Assembly (NCBI RefSeq): GCF_963678635.1
Contig: NC_087070.1
Span: 55,034,617 to 55,098,616, forward strand
Length of the DNA: 64,000 nt
Direction of reading: 5' to 3'
Origin: Symsagittifera roscoffensis
Lineage: Eukaryota > Xenacoelomorpha > Acoela > Convolutidae
Numbering within the stretch: position 1 is the stretch's first letter; every line of letters starts with the position of its first letter. Positions 43,901 through 55,760 of the stretch are shown piece by piece. Made by a program: the position numbers and the translations under genes. The notes under the pieces are model-generated. The model ran no database searches. It was not told the origin of the DNA and saw only the letters and a list, made by a program, of their open reading frames with translations.

Positions 43901-45532
43901 AGTCCCTACCAAACAAATTTACTCGAGCAGATGAAAAATCAATACATTGCAAGAAGTTCAATTGGAAAGACCAAAAAGTTACTGCAGACGCTGCATGACA
44001 AGTCAAACTATACAATTCATTACAAACTATTGCAATTGTTTGTTAAGTTGGGAGTTAAAGTTAAAAAAGTGCACCGTGTGCTGAAGTATCAACAAGAAGC
44101 ATGGTTAGAACCATACATCACACTGAACACGACTAAACGACAACGAGCTAGAAATAAAATTGAGGAGGATTTGTACAAACTACTGAACAATTGTGCTTAT
44201 GGGAAAACATGCGAGTCGAAGCGCAAACGGATTCTTGTTCGGATTGTTAAAGATTATCATGCCGCTTTGCGAGAAGTTAGTGCATTCGATTTTAAATCCT
44301 ACAAAATCTTTGAAGAAAACTTGGCAGCGTTCACTTCGAATCAAACAAAAATCTATTGGGATGTCCCAACAATTGTGGGAGCTAGTGTTCTTGAGTTAGA
44401 AAAGTTTCACAAGTATAAATTTCATTACGATATACTGAAAGCAAATTTTGAATGTCAATTACTGTATTCTGATACAGACAGTCTCCTGTACCAAATCAAA
44501 AGATTTATACCGCGAAATTTCCGAAAAAAGGAAAATTTTGAATGAACTTGACTTGTCAAATTAACGGAAGAACCAACCTCTCTACGACCCGAAAAACAAA
44601 ATGGTTGTTTTAAAATTCAAGGATGAATTTCCAGGAGACATTATAACCGAATTTTTATCCCTCAAACCCAAGCTTTCTTCCATTTTGTCCAGAGGTAATT
44701 AATTTCTATTTGCCTTATTTGTGAGCACGAACTTCAAAAAATTTTGATTTTTTGTGTAATTTTTTTTTCGGAAGGTAGTTTTTGTTTGTGGGCGAAAAAG
44801 TGTAATTTTATCAAAAAAAAAAACTTTTTAGTTCTTGTGGGCGATTTTTTTTGTGGGCAATTTTTTTTTGTGGGCGAATTTTTTTTTTGGAAAAAAAAAA
44901 TTTTTTCGAAAAAATTTTCGGGCGAAAAAGTGTTTTTTTTTCCTTTGAAAAAAAATTTTGTGGCACAATTTAAAAAAAATGGAAAATTTTTTTTTGTCGG
45001 GGATTTTTTTTTGTGTGTTGGTCGATTGTTGACTTTTTTAATGATGACTAATTTTTAAGGTTACACCTGGCCTTCAAGTTAACATGATGTAGCTCTAAAA
45101 AAAACACAAAATCGCAAATTGCATTTGGTTTTTTTACCACCTAACATTAGTGATCATCAAAAAATTGATTAGTAATCATATAAGTTAGCATTTAGACTGC
45201 AGAAAATTATCGCCGCAAAAGGTGTATCAAAAAGTGCTCAGAAGATGTTGAGTCATCAGCGATATCGAGACACCATGACCTCTGGCTCGTTATTCAAAAC
45301 TGAAAACAGTCGAATCGCATCCGAGTCACACAATATGCAAACTGTGACTTCGACGAAAACATCGTTATCAGCTTTTGATGACAAACGCTACATCCTCGAT
45401 GATGGTCAGCATACTCTTCCCTACGGTCACAAAAACATCGTGGGTCAATCTGTGATTGGCATTGATGATAGTGATGACAACACAGCCGCTGTTATTTCTG
45501 ACCCAACTGACAATGACAATTTGGAAAAATAG
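40958..45532 (+). pseudogene. POLB: Protein-primed family-B DNA polymerase
   Basis: It would replicate the linear element from protein-primed ends. ATG at 40958 opens a zinc-finger-like segment (CNFC ... H ... C), with a second one CDYCHLGSH ... HLLANH near 41150. Then come the N-terminal domain (SAFFGV...), the 3'-5' exonuclease Asp/Glu in YFDFES (~42425), a CHV(S)GK...CN zinc site (~42760), GHNIQNYDLRL, polymerase motif A region YLKCDTLLLA, MIDANYLYGG (~43660), motif B KLLNNCAYGK (~44177), motif C YSDTDSLLY (~44465), and the tail SAFDDKRYILDDG. Several stops (e.g. ~41829, 42722, 43081, 43126) and frameshifts break it, and a 0.5-kb block interrupts the C-terminus. Confidence 0.93.
44697..45195 (+). 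repeat. Low-complexity insertion or intron in the polymerase C-terminus
   Basis: Between the conserved LKPKLSSIL and AAKGVSKSAQK segments lie about 500 bp of long A and T runs with GTGGGCGA/GTGGGCAA repeated at least six times. GGTAATTAATTTC at the left and GACTGCAG at the right could be splice sites, but the reading frame does not rejoin cleanly. Confidence 0.6.
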
Positions 45533-45886
45533 ATGCCATTTTTTGAAGATCGTCAACAGCCAGTGTCGTGGGATTGTGACGATTTCCTAGATGGGGTGTC
45601 TGAAGAAATTGCTAACACTCAAAATGTTGATTGGGACCATCCGCAAATTGATGATGAATACTCTGATGTTAGTTTTGCTAGAACACACACCCACATCGCT
45701 CGCTTCGACAACTGATGGACCAGGTCAATAGCATTTGGCAAACTCCAGACCCCGGTCTGATTCGGGCAGCAGAAACTAACGACAGTGATATTGATAGCGG
45801 GGATATCGCGGATCTGGAGGTCAATACTTCCGGCGAGGACGAGTTGTCATTCTTCAACGATTCGATTATAAAGCAGTTGAAGTAGA
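45533..45886 (+). pseudogene. Acidic ORF following the polymerase
   Basis: The 45533-45715 frame (DDFLDGVSEEIANTQNVDW...) and, one frame over, ATG 45714 to TAG 45886 (SDIDSGDIADLEVNTSGEDE) are both strongly acidic and directly follow the polymerase stop. They may be one small acidic protein split by a shift. No family is recognised. An AATAAA polyadenylation signal follows at about 45956. Confidence 0.45.
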
Positions 45887-45954
45887 AGAACCAGGGTCAA
45901 AAAATCGACGAATAGATTAAAACACAAAAAACACCACATTAACTTTTGTATAGT

Positions 45955-45961
45955 AAATAAA
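45955..45961 (+). terminator. Polyadenylation signal after the polymerase unit
   Basis: AAATAAA downstream of the acidic ORF in the T/A-rich Polinton right end. Confidence 0.4.
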
Positions 45962-46302
45962 ATTCAGTTATTTAATATGAGATTTGTCTGTACATAAAAT
46001 TTGACATACCGCTATTCCGTGTTTAGTGTGTATTTAAGTGCGAGATTTTGTTCAGTTTTGGAACTCAGTTAATCTGGGATATAAACAATTTCATTTAAGC
46101 GATAGTGTCTTTAGCATATTTTTGTATGTGTTTGTATATGTAATTTGAGTTTGTATCAAAAATTGATGAAGAATTGAGCAAACAGTCTATAGCGCAGTTA
46201 AACACTCCAGCTGGTTTTCGAACAAAGATTTGGCAAATCCTTTCCCGCAGCAAACATGTAACCACAACGTTCATTGGGAATACTCAATAATATACCGAAG
46301 TT
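45962..46302. other. Polinton right subterminal region, no gene
   Basis: Unique AT-rich DNA between the polyadenylation signal and the right inverted repeat. It does not share the extended motif array present at the left end. Confidence 0.5.
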
Positions 46303-46470
46303 TTACATGAGGACTATTTGGTATAAAATTATTCATGGTGACAATTAGGATTATTACATAGTGATCATTGCTGATCATTTAATACATGGTGACCATTTTG
46401 ATTTATACCTAATGGTCATCCATGTATGACAACCCCCCCCCCGAACTTAACGCACTATATGCATACTACT
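46303..46470 (-). repeat. Polinton right terminal inverted repeat
   Basis: The reverse complement matches 28496-28664. It contains a run of ten C (46433-46442) where the left end has eleven bases with one A, and it ends ...GCATACTACT at 46470. Confidence 0.93.
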
Positions 46471-46476
46471 GTCACG
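46471..46476. repeat. Polinton target-site duplication, right
   Basis: GTCACG, identical to 28490-28495. Confidence 0.93.
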
Positions 46477-46659
46477 TTTGTATATTTTTGACAGTTTTAT
46501 CTCATGAGTTTTTCTTTTTTGAGTTGAAATGTTTTTTGAAATCGTTCATTAGTATAAATAAGATCAAGTAAAAAATGATCACAATTTTTGATCCAAGAAA
46601 CGCTCTCTCATGGCACTTTTTAACAAGCTGTAATCCTAGAGCCTCTGTTCAAGTTCGTT

Positions 46660-47240
46660 TCACGTTAAATCGGGCAAATCTAACAAGACTGCTCGTGTCA
46701 GGGCGATGCACTAACTCCTGGGACTGCCTTTTAGGTCTATGTAAAAAAAGTTTAAATGTAATTAAAAAAATTTAAAAAAATTAAGACTTTTTTGTGAAAA
46801 CACCCTCCACACGACATCTTAAGTACATAGCTCTTTTTAACAAATCAAGTAATTGTCCCAAGTTGACCAAAATGGCAATCTTCAAACCCCCATAACTCTA
46901 CGAAAAATAATCGCAGGTAAAATATATTGGCTCTTTTTCATTCCCCCACCTCAAACGAGCTTCAATATATTAGTGTAACGAGAGGTTTTACGAGGTTGAG
47001 TATGAAGACCAAATATGTTTGCCGTGGCCTTATTAGTCTGTATGTAAGTTTTCATAACAATCGGACTATGTGGTCAACAATTTTACATGTAAAAATTTTC
47101 AGGTGTGGGGAGAAGAAAAAGAGCTATTATCTTTTCGTATTTAAGCTCAGGACAACAATACATTTTGAATGATATTTAAAAAATACGTCAAAAATGACAA
47201 GTTAGAAACTCAAAATTTGTCTGAAAAAAAAACTAGGGTT
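46660..47240 (-). repeat. Inverted copy of the 530-bp dispersed repeat
   Basis: The reverse complement shares with 10925-11410 the blocks CAGACAAATTT, TATTGTTGTCCTGAGC, AGTTATGGGGGTTT, AAAAGGCAGTC and CACGAGCAGTCTTG in the same order. About 200 bp near 46921-47130 have no match in the left copy. Confidence 0.7.
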
Positions 47241-47353
47241 TAATAAGGTACAAATTTTGTAAATGCTTCACTGTTCACTTCTTTTTTATAGGGGGAGAGA
47301 GATTCGTTACAAGGTACCATAGGAGGAGGAGGGAATAGTTAACGAGATGCGAC

Positions 47354-48085
47354 CCGAGTCGAGATTTTTCACCTAATTTGAATTCAAGATTTGAGCGGTT
47401 TGAGCGGTTTTTTTAGACAATTACGCTCAAAATCTTGCTTCAAAATGAGCGGTTTCAGCGGTTTTTGAACTATTTCATCTAAAAAAACCGCTCAAAAGTC
47501 GCGCAAGATTTGAACGGTTTTGAGCGGTTTAATTGAAAAAACGGCTTAAAAACCGCTCAAGTCTTGCGCGGTTTTTGAGCGATTTTTTTAGATAAACCGC
47601 TCAAAACCGTTAAAATCTTGCGCAATTTTTGAGCGGTTTTTTTTAGATAAATCGTTCAAAAACCGCTCAAACCGCTCATTTTGAGGCAAGATTTTGAGCG
47701 TAATTGTCTAAAAAACCGCTCAAACCGCTCAAATCTTGCGCGGTTTTTGAGCGGTTTTTTTTTAGATAAACCGTTCAAAAACCGCTCAAACCGCTCATTT
47801 TGAAGCAAGATTTTGAGCATAATTGTCTAAAAAAACCGCTCAAACCGTTCAAATCTTACATATTTCAGAAATCGCTCAAAAAACACTCAAATCTTGCTTG
47901 AAAAACCGTTCAAAAAACACCGCAAGAAATGAGCGGTTTTTGAGCGGTTTTTAAGCAAGATTTGAGCGGTTTGAGCGGTTATTCCAAAAAAATCGCCCAA
48001 ACCGCCCAAACCGCCCAAACCGCTCAAATCTTGCTGAAAAACCGCTCAAACCGCTCATATCATGATCGGTTTTTGAGCGGGATTT
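47354..48085. mobile_element. Fold-back-like array of GAGCGGTTTTTGAGCGG units
   Basis: GAGCGGTTTTTGAGCGG and its complement alternate throughout. The block 47385-47470 (with TTTAGACAATTACGCTCAAA) occurs inverted at about 47650-47740 and again at 47770-47860, so long hairpins can form. The outer ends resemble each other inverted (CCGAGTCGAGATTTTTC against CCGGGTCGAAATCCCGC). No ORF or transposase; it is non-autonomous or satellite-like. Confidence 0.6.
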
Positions 48086-48336
48086 CGACCCGGGGGACCA
48101 ATCATTAAGATTATTTACTTGGACATACAAATGGCTGCTTATGCCTTATGCTAATAAAAGGTCCATGTATTTTGTTTTATAATGAAATACTAGATACATG
48201 TGGAAATTAGAGTTTAAAATTTCCCTATAAAACGCAGTTATTACGAGGAAAAAAGTTTTTTTTTCTGAAAATTGAAACTCAATAACTAATCTTTTTCCTA
48301 GATTTACTTGTCTTTTTCGTGAGTTAAGTCCGATTG

Positions 48337-49885
48337 CTTAGCTCATAGAGTAATTTCGGATAGGGTACACCGTCTGCTCGTCACGCTATCTTATTTTCGG
48401 CCGGATAGATTCGTGCAACTTCTTAGTCTAATACCGATCCTAATCTTTTTCTTATATCTACTAGTCTCAGGGTGTTTAACTAGTCTCTGCTAGGCTCAAG
48501 AGATTTAGAGTATACTGGCTTATTGCGATTGCTGAAGTTCTCTTGGAGAGGTAACCAAATTCTAAGTTATATTCAAATCTCTCTGGTGCTGAAATTACAA
48601 GTAATTTCAGCACTTTCAAATAAGTGGGTTGTTAGTTAGATGGATCATGATTGGTTAATATTAAATTTTTTATAGTGATAAAATATCTAAATTATGACCA
48701 ATAACAAAATGTAGTTTAGATCAAGTTCCACGCATCCGGGGTTTACAGAGTTTTTTAGTTTTTATCTTTCTTTCTGTAATTGAAGGATGGATGATGATCG
48801 TTGGTATTTGGCGAACATCATTTTCTTATTCTTGTTCCTTAGAGAAGAGGGCTCCAGGAAGCTAGAGTCGTCGACAGAGTGCCTCTTGAAGAAGTACGGT
48901 CCATGATGCTGGATTCATGGATATGAAGTTGTTAGCTTGTCATTCGACAACGACTGTGATCCCCAACGAAATCAATCTGATTTCCAATTGGTTTGCTATG
49001 ACTGCTTTTTCTGCCTTTGTGGAGCACTGATTGAGTATCACTCTCGTCTGGAAGTGGCGTGAAGATTGTGTTTGGAGGGAATGCCTTGTACTTTGGATCT
49101 GTACGTATAGTTGAGCATCGAGGTGGTCATTGGTCTGATTCAATGAAGTCCTTTTCTGCGAAGTCAAGTCGTACTTTAAATCCTTTAAGTCGTGGATGTG
49201 AGCGGCATGTAGACTGTGTTTGGCCATTCTGTAGATTGAGTTTGATGGGGTCATCTAGTCTTTGGATGTTCGTCTTTGTATTCGTGTGTGATCTATATAC
49301 TGCATATTATGATTAACATTTTTTGTAAAATTTGGTTAATTTAGTTTTTTTAGTTATGATCTTAATTAGTTGTTTTCGAAAAAGCGTTTTTGCTTTAGTT
49401 CAGTTATTTTGAAGAGTTACTCACCCTTGAGTACCTCTTAGTAAAAATAAAGTGTGGTCACAAAGCGTGGGTGTAGCACGGTGGGTTAGGCCGGCTATAG
49501 AGCATGCTCAAGACGTCCTCTCTGGTGGGTTAGGCCAGGAGTGGGAGTATGATATCATGCTGTTTCTTTGAGAGGTCCTGCTTTGTGTGAACATTTTATA
49601 TTGTGTTTTTTTTCTGGTTTTTCTTATGTTACTTTGGTTGTGTACTCTTTTATCAAAAACCAAATTGTTTTTGGTTTGGGTTTGCCTTGCGACTTTTTGG
49701 TGTCTTATGATTTCTTTCTTAGACTTGGTAATCGTCTTCAAAAGAATAAATTATCCTGTTTTCAGCTGGTGTAATCCGGTTTTGGTACCGTAGGTTTTCT
49801 TTTCTTAACATGCTGTTAATTTATGGTGTTTAGTAAACTGCGTTGGTCAGTTTAGGTTAACATATAACTCCTTTCCAACATTGTT
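48337..49885 (-). repeat. 3' LTR of Gypsy-A copy 3 (approximate)
   Basis: It aligns with 8475-10012. It contains the CTATAGCCGGCCTAACCCAC block (about 49480-49500) and a 104-codon open stretch at 48940-49254 equivalent to the small ORF in the other LTRs. Confidence 0.75.
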
Positions 49886-50248
49886 AGTGAAAACTCAAAA
49901 CTTAAAATCGTTTTTTTTAAACAATTCTTCGTGGGCGAGCTGTGCGATTGTGAATAGAATTCTTGTGCGAGTAAATGAAAAGATAGAAAAGGTTAGTACT
50001 GCTCACTTATTTTATAAACTTTACTACTTAGAAATAGAATTTTACTACTTTGGGAAGTTTTAAAATTATAAAATTTCATCCTAATTAATTTTACTACTCT
50101 AGGTAAATAATTCATAGATTATTTTACTGCTTTTGAATGAATTTTATTGCTTCATTTATTGCATTAGATTTAATGATTATTGTAAATTCAAGAGTTCGTA
50201 TTTTTCTTTGGTTTTTTTTTCTTCTTGCAGGTATTTATTGTGTGAAGA

Positions 50249-50330
50249 CTAAAAGAAAAAACAAAACATCTATAGAAAATGGTTAGTTTAACTTTAAATT
50301 AGTTAGTTGTAAAATTTAGTTTATATATAC
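50249..50330 (-). other. Candidate intron (82 nt) after the ORF4 stop, copy 3
   Basis: On the minus strand TAG (50331-50333) is followed by GTATATATAAAC, and the segment ends TTTTCTTTTAG before TCTTCACAC. Length equals copy 1. Confidence 0.5.
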
Positions 50331-52065
50331 CTAGCCATCGGTGAAAAAACCATGTGGGAAAATGTCGTGAATAAGGTCTGATGTTTTTAGTATTTTTGCT
50401 AGTATGCGTATGACATTTTTAGTTTGCAGCAGTGGCCAAAGCAATTGAAGTTCCTTTATGGTGTTCAGTTCTTCGGTGCCAACTGCGAATTCATGAGATG
50501 TGATCTGTATTAGATTGTATAGTTTATTATTGTATTTAGTATTATGCATGAATTCTAACATGGGATTTTCGAAAGGTTGAATGAATCCATGCGGGATGAT
50601 GAAGAGTCGGGGTTGGCGAGGGGACAGAATATATACATCTGGGTAACTGGGTCATAGTTGCGGAGGATGCCTTGAAAGTTAGTATTTTTTATGCAATATG
50701 TGAAGTTAAGAAAAAATGGTGAGGTGTACTTAGAATTAAAAAGATGAAATCGGTGGTGAGGTTGTCCTGATGGTGTATGTAAATCAAAACAATTTTGAAT
50801 AAAAAGAAAATATGGGTAAGTGTGCGTTTGTTTAGTTCGCAACATAAAATCGTGGGAACAGTGCAAATCACGTTCTTTTGGTGAAAGAAAATGAAAAGTT
50901 AGTGAAAAAAGTTGAAATTTATCGTAAAACGTTTCATATGCCTGGATATCTGCTAGTGCCTCAGAAATGATATGATCATGCTTTTTATCAAAAATTTTGA
51001 GGGTGAATATATAAGTTGTTTTGATGATGTTGTGGGCTAGCAAAACGATCTTCATCTAGAAATTGGGGTTGATTTGGTCTAATGATATTATGGTCGTAGC
51101 TTTTAGTAACTTCTTATATCCTACATATGCAAATTGTCGGGATGTGAGTGACGTGGTTAGTCTATATAAATCGTTTTTGGATCTTTCAATATCGTGTTTG
51201 GAGTTAAGAAGTGGTAAAGAAAGAGGTTTAGTGAAATTATAATAAGCGGTCCAATGAAGTGTAGGTATTAAAACATTCTTATCTACAAAATTACGTGGTT
51301 CTGTGTTAGTGTCAGAATGATTTAGGGTGTTTTGTGGAAATAAAGGTAGGGTTACTTGGAGATAATTTGCGGCGTTGGTGTGGTCTGGATGAATTCTCGG
51401 GCAATTCAGGGTTTTGATGGAAATGGATGATTTGGAAATTTTCGTTTACAGGTTCTAAAAGCTCGGTTAGTGCTAGTGGATGTTTCTGTTGACGTGGATG
51501 ATTGAGCTAGTGATGGCGTATAATCTGATAGTTTTGTAGGTAGGTGTTGGTGGATTTGCTGGTGATACTGTTGATGATAATTGGTGAATAGTGAGAGTGT
51601 GGGGATATTGTAACTGCTGTAGTAGGGTTATTATAAAATTATCAAGTTCTTCAGAAATTTCAATGTTATCTGGGGAGTTATTGTTGGAGCGTTCGGAATG
51701 AAATGGGGATATTGGGGTTATTTGTGAAATATGAGAAGGAGTAGAGGAGGATGGAAATTGGTTATGGGGTTGAATGGGTTGAAAGGCGGTTTTGAAAAAT
51801 TTGAGGAGGTGGTTTGGCTATAAGTAGAAGGGGATGATTCGGAGTCTGCGAATTCGTCGGGAGTTTCTACATCGGAAATATTGAATTGTGATACTGTTTG
51901 AAAAACTGAGATGTATGAGTTAGTATCAGAGTTCACGCCTGATGATGTATTAATTTGTGATGAATCGGTTGGCGGAAAAGCAAAAAGAGGGATAATGGGG
52001 ATTTGAGTTTAGAAATTGGCTGGATGTGAATTTGAGCGGCGGAGGGATCCAGTTTGTCTGCTCAT
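50331..52065 (-). pseudogene. ORF4, copy 3: conserved post-env ORF of unknown function
   Basis: ATG at 52063-52065 overlaps the env TGA (ATGA). Open segments include FQTVSQFNISDVETPDEFAD (51718-51936), IISEALADIQAYETFYDKFQ and PKERDLHCSHDFMLRTKQT (50555-51055), and a C-terminal piece with the GTEEL motif ending at TAG 50331 (50331-50561). The region between about 51060 and 51700 is broken by stops. Copies 1 and 2 preserve the same residues, so this was a real protein of about 600 residues. Ser/Pro-rich N-terminus, globular C-terminus; no family recognised. Confidence 0.65.
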
Positions 52066-55000
52066 CGTGGGCTAAAAAAATGATTACTTTGAGAGTGAAA
52101 AGTGGTGGTATGGGGTTGTTCAATAATTTGTTCATATGTATCATCATTTTGTTGGTCTTGTGATACTATATGCTGGATGTGTCTTTGTACTGTATTTGGT
52201 CTAAAATTTGGAGGGTTTGTTATTGCTAAATTTCGAAAATTTCGGGGAACGAGTGATAGTGGATGGTTTTGAATTAGGTTTGGTAATCGTGGGGCTGTAG
52301 GTGTTGTATTTGTATTACTATGTTCTTCGTCGTACGTATTTGGTCTTGTGGATAATTTCGTATTGTATTCTTTGATTTGTGCATCTAAGAGTATTTTGTT
52401 TATTGATGTTGAAAATATTCCAAAGAAACCTGCAAATAGTATGCGTGCTACGCTTCCTTGTCTATTTAATTGTGTGTGTATAGCACAAGTGTTATAGATT
52501 CCTTTCAGTAATGAGAAAAAAAATCCAATAAAATTAAACATAGCGTATAAGATAGTCAATCTTTCTAAGATGTAATATGGCCATCCTAGAAAGGCAAGAA
52601 TTTCAAACTTTAGAGTTACAAAATTGAAAATGTTAATTGACGAAATATCTTGTGGTCTATATATTTCACCATTTAAATATATGTAGTCTTTGATATCTTT
52701 AAAATATCTACTCTAGTCTTGTGTATAGATGTCTGAGAATTCTGCGGTTTCTGCAAGTTTTCTTAAATTTTGATCTTTTGATTGTCGTTGCATAGTGTCC
52801 ATTTGTGTTACTAGTTCTTGAAATTGTTGTCTTCTAATGTGATGTTGTATATCCGATTTAGAATATATTCCTATCGATTGTAAATCGATGTTGGGATTGC
52901 GAGCGATGGCTCGAATACTTTCCGGTGAAAACTTTTTAAATGGTTGCATTAATTTAGGGTATGGTGTTAGTAAATAGTTTTTTTCCTCGTCAGGGTTTAA
53001 TTGTAATACGTTGTGGCTGTTTTCTTAAGCACATGGGACTGCGGTATCCCAAAAATATGTTCGTCTTGAATGATTATCAACCGAATGTACTTTATTTTTT
53101 ATAGAATATGGGAATTATTTTATAACATCGTTTATCTTCAAAAACATATAGTGGTGTTACTTTTTTGGTACAAGGATAAAACTATAAAATGTTTCCTCCG
53201 TAATCAAAGCATTTTGATTTGTTTCCTGATAAAAAATATCCTCCATAGGGTATTTTTAAGACTGCTAATGCGAGTGATTGCAAAATCTGTGTTCTTTCTA
53301 ATTCGCATAGTTGGTGAAGTGTTTCGAGTTCAGAAAGTGACATTTCTTGAAAAATTCTACTAATCATGTAGTCTAATTTCATGTCTAAGTGAATGTCAAA
53401 GTGTATTGCGCCAAAATAGGTACTATTCATTAAAGATAGTTATGTAAACGTGGGCCTTTACTGTCGTATAGTTTTAGTTTTCCACCAGGGTTACCTGCAT
53501 TTTTAATGAGGTTCACTGGGACGTATGATGTGCCTTCGTTAATAGGGTGACTTGTTGCATAAGGGTCAAATTTTGTTTTTGCAAGGGTCATGTCGAAACC
53601 TTCTTTGTATTCGACAAGTATTTCAGAGTGTTGTGTTTTATAAAGTGGATTGCGATATTTACATGCAAACTCTGTTTCATGATAGATTTGAAAACGTGTC
53701 AATTTATTTTCTATAATATGATTGTTTTTGAAATCAGTGCTTCGTTTGTGAGATGGGTACACTTGTTCGTATGGGATGGATTCAATAAAGTATTTTTTTA
53801 TGAAAATTTATAATTCGAGCGTGTATTTTTGCTACTTGAAATGTTGTACAAGTATCTTCGAGAAACCAAACAATTGTTGCTTGAGTCTTTGTTGTGGGAT
53901 CACAATATGGCCTTGATCATTTTTACATGGTAATCTTATTCCTTGATAAATAATGGTGTTGTCGTTTAAATCTCGTGTAAGTTGTTTTTCTTTCAAGTTG
54001 TATTTTCCAATCGAAAAACATTATTTCTTGGTATCCTTTATTTTTTGAATCTGCGTTGCAATTTGAAGGATTATTTATTCCAATGTGTGGTATCATGTGT
54101 TAATCGTGAATGTCATTTGTTAATCGTCCGTGTGCCCCATTAAATGGGTATCGTTTTTCTAATTGAATATGTCCTTGATATCTTTGATGTACTGAGTCGG
54201 CAAAAACATTTCATAGTTTACTATTTTTCTGGTTGACTTTTTATTTTTCGTTAAGTTTAACCCAATTAATTTGTTTTTACAATCGTCGGGTTTTAAATGT
54301 AAAAGTCTTTCTATATATTATATTGGTAGGAGGATTCGTGATCAAGTCGATTTTTATTTCCGTTAGAAACTTGTGAACAATGTACTTTCTTTTCGGAAAA
54401 TTTTGCTGTGAATTTAAAACCTGTAAATGTTGTTGCTCGGGCTTTTGAATATAATGTTGCTATTACATTTGTGGTTTTTATAGCTTGTGGTTCCGATTCG
54501 CATTGTGTTACTTGGTTTATAGCATATTTGTGTAATGTTTTTTGTTCGTTTTCTTCACAATCATAATGTGTTACAAGTAGAGCCTGAGGTCCTGTGCGAG
54601 GAGTTGGATTTGTATTTTGTTCGGAAAATTTCGGAAAAGGATGAAAAGTGAATATCTTTAAAATATATATGTGTACAATATTCCTGAATATGGATTAAAA
54701 ATGTGATATATCCAATTGTGTTTTTGGTGTATCTGTCGTATTTATAAATTACTTCAGTTGTTATAAATGGGGGAGGTAGTGATTGAGTTGTTATATTCGG
54801 TGGACTTAGAGGAAAAGGGTGTTGAACAATATTTTTGAGTTTGACTGTGATTTCAAATTTTAGTTGGAGACTATTTTGTTGAAGTATTTGAATATTATGT
54901 TGTCGAATATCTTCGTGGATATCCTGTCTATATTGTAATCTATTAAGTGCCCAACTATGGAGTCGGCTACTTTCTTGGTGTTGTCCAAATAGTGGGGGAG

Positions 55001-55210
55001 GTGCTACGAAAGTGTTCCAATCTAATCGTAAAGGGATGTTTGACGATGATTGTTCTCTGTATCGAGCGTCAAAGTTATTTGGAAAAATTAAGGGGAAAAG
55101 TGTTGGTGAATTTTGACTTAAAGGTTGTGTCGATGGAAGTGAAAGTGTTTCTGGTAGAGATGATAAGGTTGTATCAGAAGAAATATCTATTGGTTCGTTT
55201 ACTAAGTTAG
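52062..55210 (-). pseudogene. Envelope-like glycoprotein, copy 3
   Basis: From the N-terminus: an open stretch near 55200-54770, a heavily broken middle, then long open pieces at 53430-53762 (with ETEFACKYRNPLYKTQHSE), 53182-53430 (ELETLHQLCELERTQIL) and 52713-52949 (coiled-coil-like QFQELVTQMDTMQRQSKDQ). 52062-52559 has an aromatic membrane region (FNFIGFFFSLLKGIYN, then FAGFFGIFSTSINKILL) and a hydrophilic tail. Ectodomain, helix, membrane anchor and tail are the order expected of a viral fusion glycoprotein. Similarity to chuvirus-like class III glycoproteins is suspected from layout only. Confidence 0.62.
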
Positions 55211-55760
55211 GTTCACCTTGAGTATATGAGTGTGAAGTCCAATATGGTAAGCTTTCAGTAGCTTCTGGGGGTTAAAAGGATTTTCACGAATTTGTTCTGA
55301 TGTTGGGGTTGAACCTAGATAGTCTGATGGAATATTTGAAGTACTATGTTGTGAAGTAAGAGTAGGGGTATCTGGCAATGTACTGCTAGAAAGTTCTGAG
55401 GTAGTTGGTGTTGGAGAGTGAGATATACTAAAATGAACTCTGGGAGTTTGAAAAGTTCTGTTTCGTCTTGGATGTATAATTTGTCTATTTATTTCAAGTG
55501 TATTTTGATTTTGACTAATATGTCTTACTCGATTTAAGTCTTGTTGTAAAATGGGACATAAATTATATGTTGGTTCACTTAAGTGTGCTTGTCGATGGAC
55601 TGGTTCTAATGGTTCTGATAAGCGTGCGTGTCGTTCTTCAAAAGTGTATGGGTTATCTTGAAAGGAAATGCGTGTTGATGTTTGAGGATTTTCGGTGGCT
55701 GTAGGTGTTACCGGACTTTCTTGGGAAGATGTTGGTGAGGGCTGTTTAGGTGGTGGTTGA
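55211..55760 (-). pseudogene. Pro/Ser/Thr-rich ORF, copy 3
   Basis: The minus-strand translation is rich in Pro, Ser, Thr and Gln, with the conserved piece TYNLCPILQQDLNRVRHI shared with copy 1. One or two frame changes separate it from the env frame. Likely a disordered extracellular or linker segment. Confidence 0.5.

Larger units (their letters stand above)
28496..46470. mobile_element. Complete-length Polinton/Maverick DNA transposon, 17,975 bp
   Basis: The element is bounded by inverted repeats starting AGTAG and by an exact 6-bp duplication GTCACG. It encodes the diagnostic set: protein-primed family-B DNA polymerase, retroviral-type integrase, FtsK/HerA packaging ATPase, adenovirus-type cysteine protease, double-jelly-roll major capsid and penton-like minor capsid. 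Left-half genes are on the minus strand and polymerase on the plus strand. Stops and homopolymer shifts affect nearly all genes, so it is non-autonomous as assembled. Both ends and all core genes survive, implying a fairly recent insertion compared with the surrounding Gypsy debris. Confidence 0.97.

Noticed and set aside
44744-45058. Phe/Lys/Gly-rich ORF in the polymerase interruption
   Set aside because: It is a translation of homopolymer runs and GTGGGCGA repeats, not a protein.
47354-48085. CRISPR-like array (regular repeats)
   Set aside because: Units occur in both orientations with irregular spacing and no unique spacers, in eukaryotic DNA. It is a fold-back or satellite array.
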